This document shows, in pieces, positions 62,335 through 64,000 of a DNA stretch of 64,000 nt. The notes under the pieces are model-generated. The model was given only the letters and a program-made list of their open reading frames with translations, was not told where the DNA came from and did no database searches. Every line of letters starts with the position of its first letter. The stretch's first letter is position 1. Source of the stretch: Methanosarcina barkeri str. Wiesmoor (GTDB taxonomy: Archaea > Halobacteriota > Methanosarcinia > Methanosarcinales > Methanosarcinaceae); contig NZ_CP009526.1 of assembly GCF_000969985.1 (NCBI RefSeq), positions 558,001 to 622,000 of the forward strand. The letters run 5' to 3'. Both the position numbers and the translations under genes were made by a program.

Positions 62335-63093
62335 TTACTTGTAGGCAATTACGCGGAACCTTTTCCCCTGATATCCATATCTCCAGAATTCAATATTTAA
62401 TGGACTGTTACGGAAACGATCCTTTGTCACTTCTACTTTTGAAAAACCTGCTTTCAGCAACAGTTCTCGATCATATTGCGGTCGCTTATGCCGAATCATT
62501 GGCAGCTGTTCGAATCCATTTCCTGGGGAATTGTGCTGGTTCTTTTTCCGATGTTTCCTCTCCATGAAGAAATTAATCAGGTCTGAGGTAAATTTCAATA
62601 CATGGTAACGCAAAGACGATTGATCCCGCCTGTAATCTCCATCATAGATAACGATTTTACCATCCGTCTTCAGCAGATTTTTCCATCTAATGAAAGCTTT
62701 CTCCGGGTCATAGAGTGTCCAGACAACATCACGTGATACTATGGCATCAAGACTGTTTTCCTTTTCTTTATCCAAAAGCACGGCGTCGCTTTTATATATT
62801 TTTGCATTTAACGCCTCCTTTTTGATATTGATCCTTGCACGATCTACCATTCCCTCAGCACCATCAACAGATGTCACATTATGTTTTAGCCTGGCAAGCA
62901 TAATTGTAAAAAATCCAGGCCCACATCCGATATCAAGCACATGCAATGGTTTCTCATCAAGCACCAGCCGAAGTTCATCCTGCCAATGCTTTACGTCTTT
63001 TTCATTACTTAGCTGTTTTTGAATCACCTGGTCGTAACCTCCGGCATCGGCAGACCAGGCTTTTTCAATCTGTTCAAATACAGTCCCCAACAT
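62335..63093 (-). CDS. class I SAM-dependent methyltransferase beside a NikA-like binding protein
   Basis: 252 residues from the ATG at 63093 (AGAGGTC upstream, 11 bp after the binding-protein stop). SAM motif HVLDIGCGPGFFTIMLARLK, VTSVDGAEGMVDRAR, LDAIVSRDVVWTLYDPEKAF and KIVIYDGDY. Its close coupling to a binding-protein gene of the nickel/peptide ABC family suggests it modifies the transported ligand or its chelator. The base composition is a little more G+C-rich than the neighbours. Confidence 0.85.
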   Translation of the reverse strand: MLGTVFEQIEKAWSADAGGYDQVIQKQLSNEKDVKHWQDELRLVLDEKPLHVLDIGCGPGFFTIMLARLKHNVTSVDGAEGMVDRARINIKKEALNAKIYKSDAVLLDKEKENSLDAIVSRDVVWTLYDPEKAFIRWKNLLKTDGKIVIYDGDYRRDQSSLRYHVLKFTSDLINFFMERKHRKKNQHNSPGNGFEQLPMIRHKRPQYDRELLLKAGFSKVEVTKDRFRNSPLNIEFWRYGYQGKRFRVIAYK

Positions 63094-63104
63094 GCTTTGA
63101 CCTC

Positions 63105-64000
63105 TTACTTTTCCATAGTGATCAACTGCCACTCTATGCCTTCATAGCTCGTCGGTGCGACTGTCACGTTTTGCAGGCGGGTATTATATACATATTGTTT
63201 GTTGGGATAGCACAGAGGAACAACAAGCGCTTTGTCATTGATCAGCTTAAATATCTGATCATACTTTGCCTGACGCGTTGTCTCGTCCTGTGTTTTAATG
63301 ACTTCGTCAAGATCTGTATTTAACTGCGGGTCATACCAGCATACGGACGTGCTTCCCTCTGACTGATAAAACATGGAGCGCAAAAATCCGTGTGGATTCC
63401 ATGAATCCTCATATGTGCGGTAAATAATCATGTCAAAATCACGGTTTTTCCAGATCGCATCATAGTAGGCCGAAGTGTCCAGTTGCTCAAGCTGAATATC
63501 AATGCCGACCTCTTTGGCCGCAGCCTGCATGTATTCACACATAGATTTCCAGCTTGCATATTCCTCAGACTGAAATACAAGTTTAAGGGACAGCGGCACA
63601 CCGTCCTTATCAACGATCCCATCCCCATCACTGTCCGTATACCCAGATCCTGCTAGCAGTTCTTTCGCTTTTTCCGGGTTATAAGAGTATCCTTTGCTGT
63701 TTTCATCAGTGACGTACGGTACTGTATCAGGTAAAATGCCCTTTGCTGCAACAGCGTCGCCTCCAAATATATTTTCCACGATGCTGTCTTTGTCCATTGC
63801 ATAATTTAACGCAAGGCGGACATTTTCATCCTGTAACACGGTATTTTCTTGATTTAGCATGAGGAAAAATCCCAATGTGCCTTCAGTGGTTGTAGCGCCA
63901 AGATTTTTTGATGACTCGATGATCGATTTACTTTCGGAAGGCAGATCAGCTAGAGAAAGGTCAGCTTCTCCGCTTTGAAGTGCCATAATTCTTGATTCGC
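63105..64000 (-). CDS. NikA/OppA-type substrate-binding protein, C-terminal part
   Basis: Open at the right edge; at least 297 codons. MALQSGEADLSLADLP, NQENTVLQDENVRLALNYAM, DKDSIVENIFGGDA, GYSYNPEKAKELLAGSGYTD and DSDGDGIVDKDGVPLSL fit family 5 (nickel/dipeptide) binding proteins; the C-terminal RQAKYDQIFKLINDKALVV matches as well. The ATG at 63986 is internal. The following methyltransferase gene starts 11 bp after the stop. Transporter partner genes lie outside the window. Confidence 0.85.
   Translation of the reverse strand, partial: ESRIMALQSGEADLSLADLPSESKSIIESSKNLGATTTEGTLGFFLMLNQENTVLQDENVRLALNYAMDKDSIVENIFGGDAVAAKGILPDTVPYVTDENSKGYSYNPEKAKELLAGSGYTDSDGDGIVDKDGVPLSLKLVFQSEEYASWKSMCEYMQAAAKEVGIDIQLEQLDTSAYYDAIWKNRDFDMIIYRTYEDSWNPHGFLRSMFYQSEGSTSVCWYDPQLNTDLDEVIKTQDETTRQAKYDQIFKLINDKALVVPLCYPNKQYVYNTRLQNVTVAPTSYEGIEWQLITMEK

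Overview
The window looks like chromosomal DNA of a methanogenic archaeon of the genus Methanosarcina. Evidence: genes for coenzyme F390 synthetase, an archaeal-type riboflavin-pathway reductase, DUF356 and DUF5350 proteins, an Nre repair protein with a C-terminal PCNA-binding tail, a class II photolyase that from memory closely resembles the Methanosarcina mazei enzyme, and long AT-rich spacers carrying short tandem arrays. The species cannot be fixed from the sequence alone. No rRNA, tRNA, CRISPR array or intact insertion sequence was seen.

Layout. 0-8.5 kb: the end of an Nre repair gene, purC with a tandem copy of its own 5' end, an AAA ATPase with a PhnP-like hydrolase, a class II photolyase, two small membrane proteins, a secreted/membrane protein and a T4-endonuclease-V-like pyrimidine-dimer glycosylase. 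8.4-12 kb: a two-gene permease with a PadR regulator, then an AhpD-like protein between two paralogous zinc-ribbon/winged-helix proteins. 12.4-14.4 kb: DUF169 followed by a decaying group (DUF4405 without a normal start codon, a short NifX-like protein, a frameshifted DUF134 gene). 14.9-20.2 kb: a tightly coupled five-gene operon with a periplasmic-binding lipoprotein, a methyltransferase, a radical SAM protein that appears fused to a second binding-protein-like domain, a FecCD-type permease and its ATPase. Coenzyme F390 synthetase, NikR and an ArsR-type regulator follow.

25-40 kb is mostly membrane and surface functions: a glycosyltransferase/flippase fusion, two large multi-pass membrane proteins of the DUF2298 and TIGR03663 types, an FAD oxidoreductase, an aldehyde dehydrogenase, a P-type cation ATPase, a CPA2-type antiporter and a CBS protein. 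40-50 kb: MoaD-like and MoeA proteins, paired CrcB fluoride channels, two small proteins missed by length cut-offs (37 and 57 residues), a cysteine-cluster protein, an ATC-hydrolase-like protein, a riboflavin-pathway reductase, and an amidohydrolase-UspA-4xCBS operon. A candidate structured RNA lies near 49.8 kb.

50-64 kb: DUF167, a Toprim protein, DUF356, a complete proline pathway (proA, proB, proC), peroxiredoxin, a DUF523/DUF1722 protein, a transglutaminase-like exoprotein, a hexapeptide acetyltransferase behind a small MITE-like element, a PspC protein, and at the right edge a NikA/OppA-like binding protein followed by another methyltransferase.

The best candidate for an undescribed system is 14960-20235. 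An imported ligand, plausibly a metal chelate or corrinoid, could be handed to a cytoplasmic radical SAM/binding-domain fusion and a methyltransferase encoded in the transporter operon itself. The substrate is unknown. Other notable points are the purC head duplication, the decaying NifX/DUF134 group and the many minisatellites, each with its own unit length.
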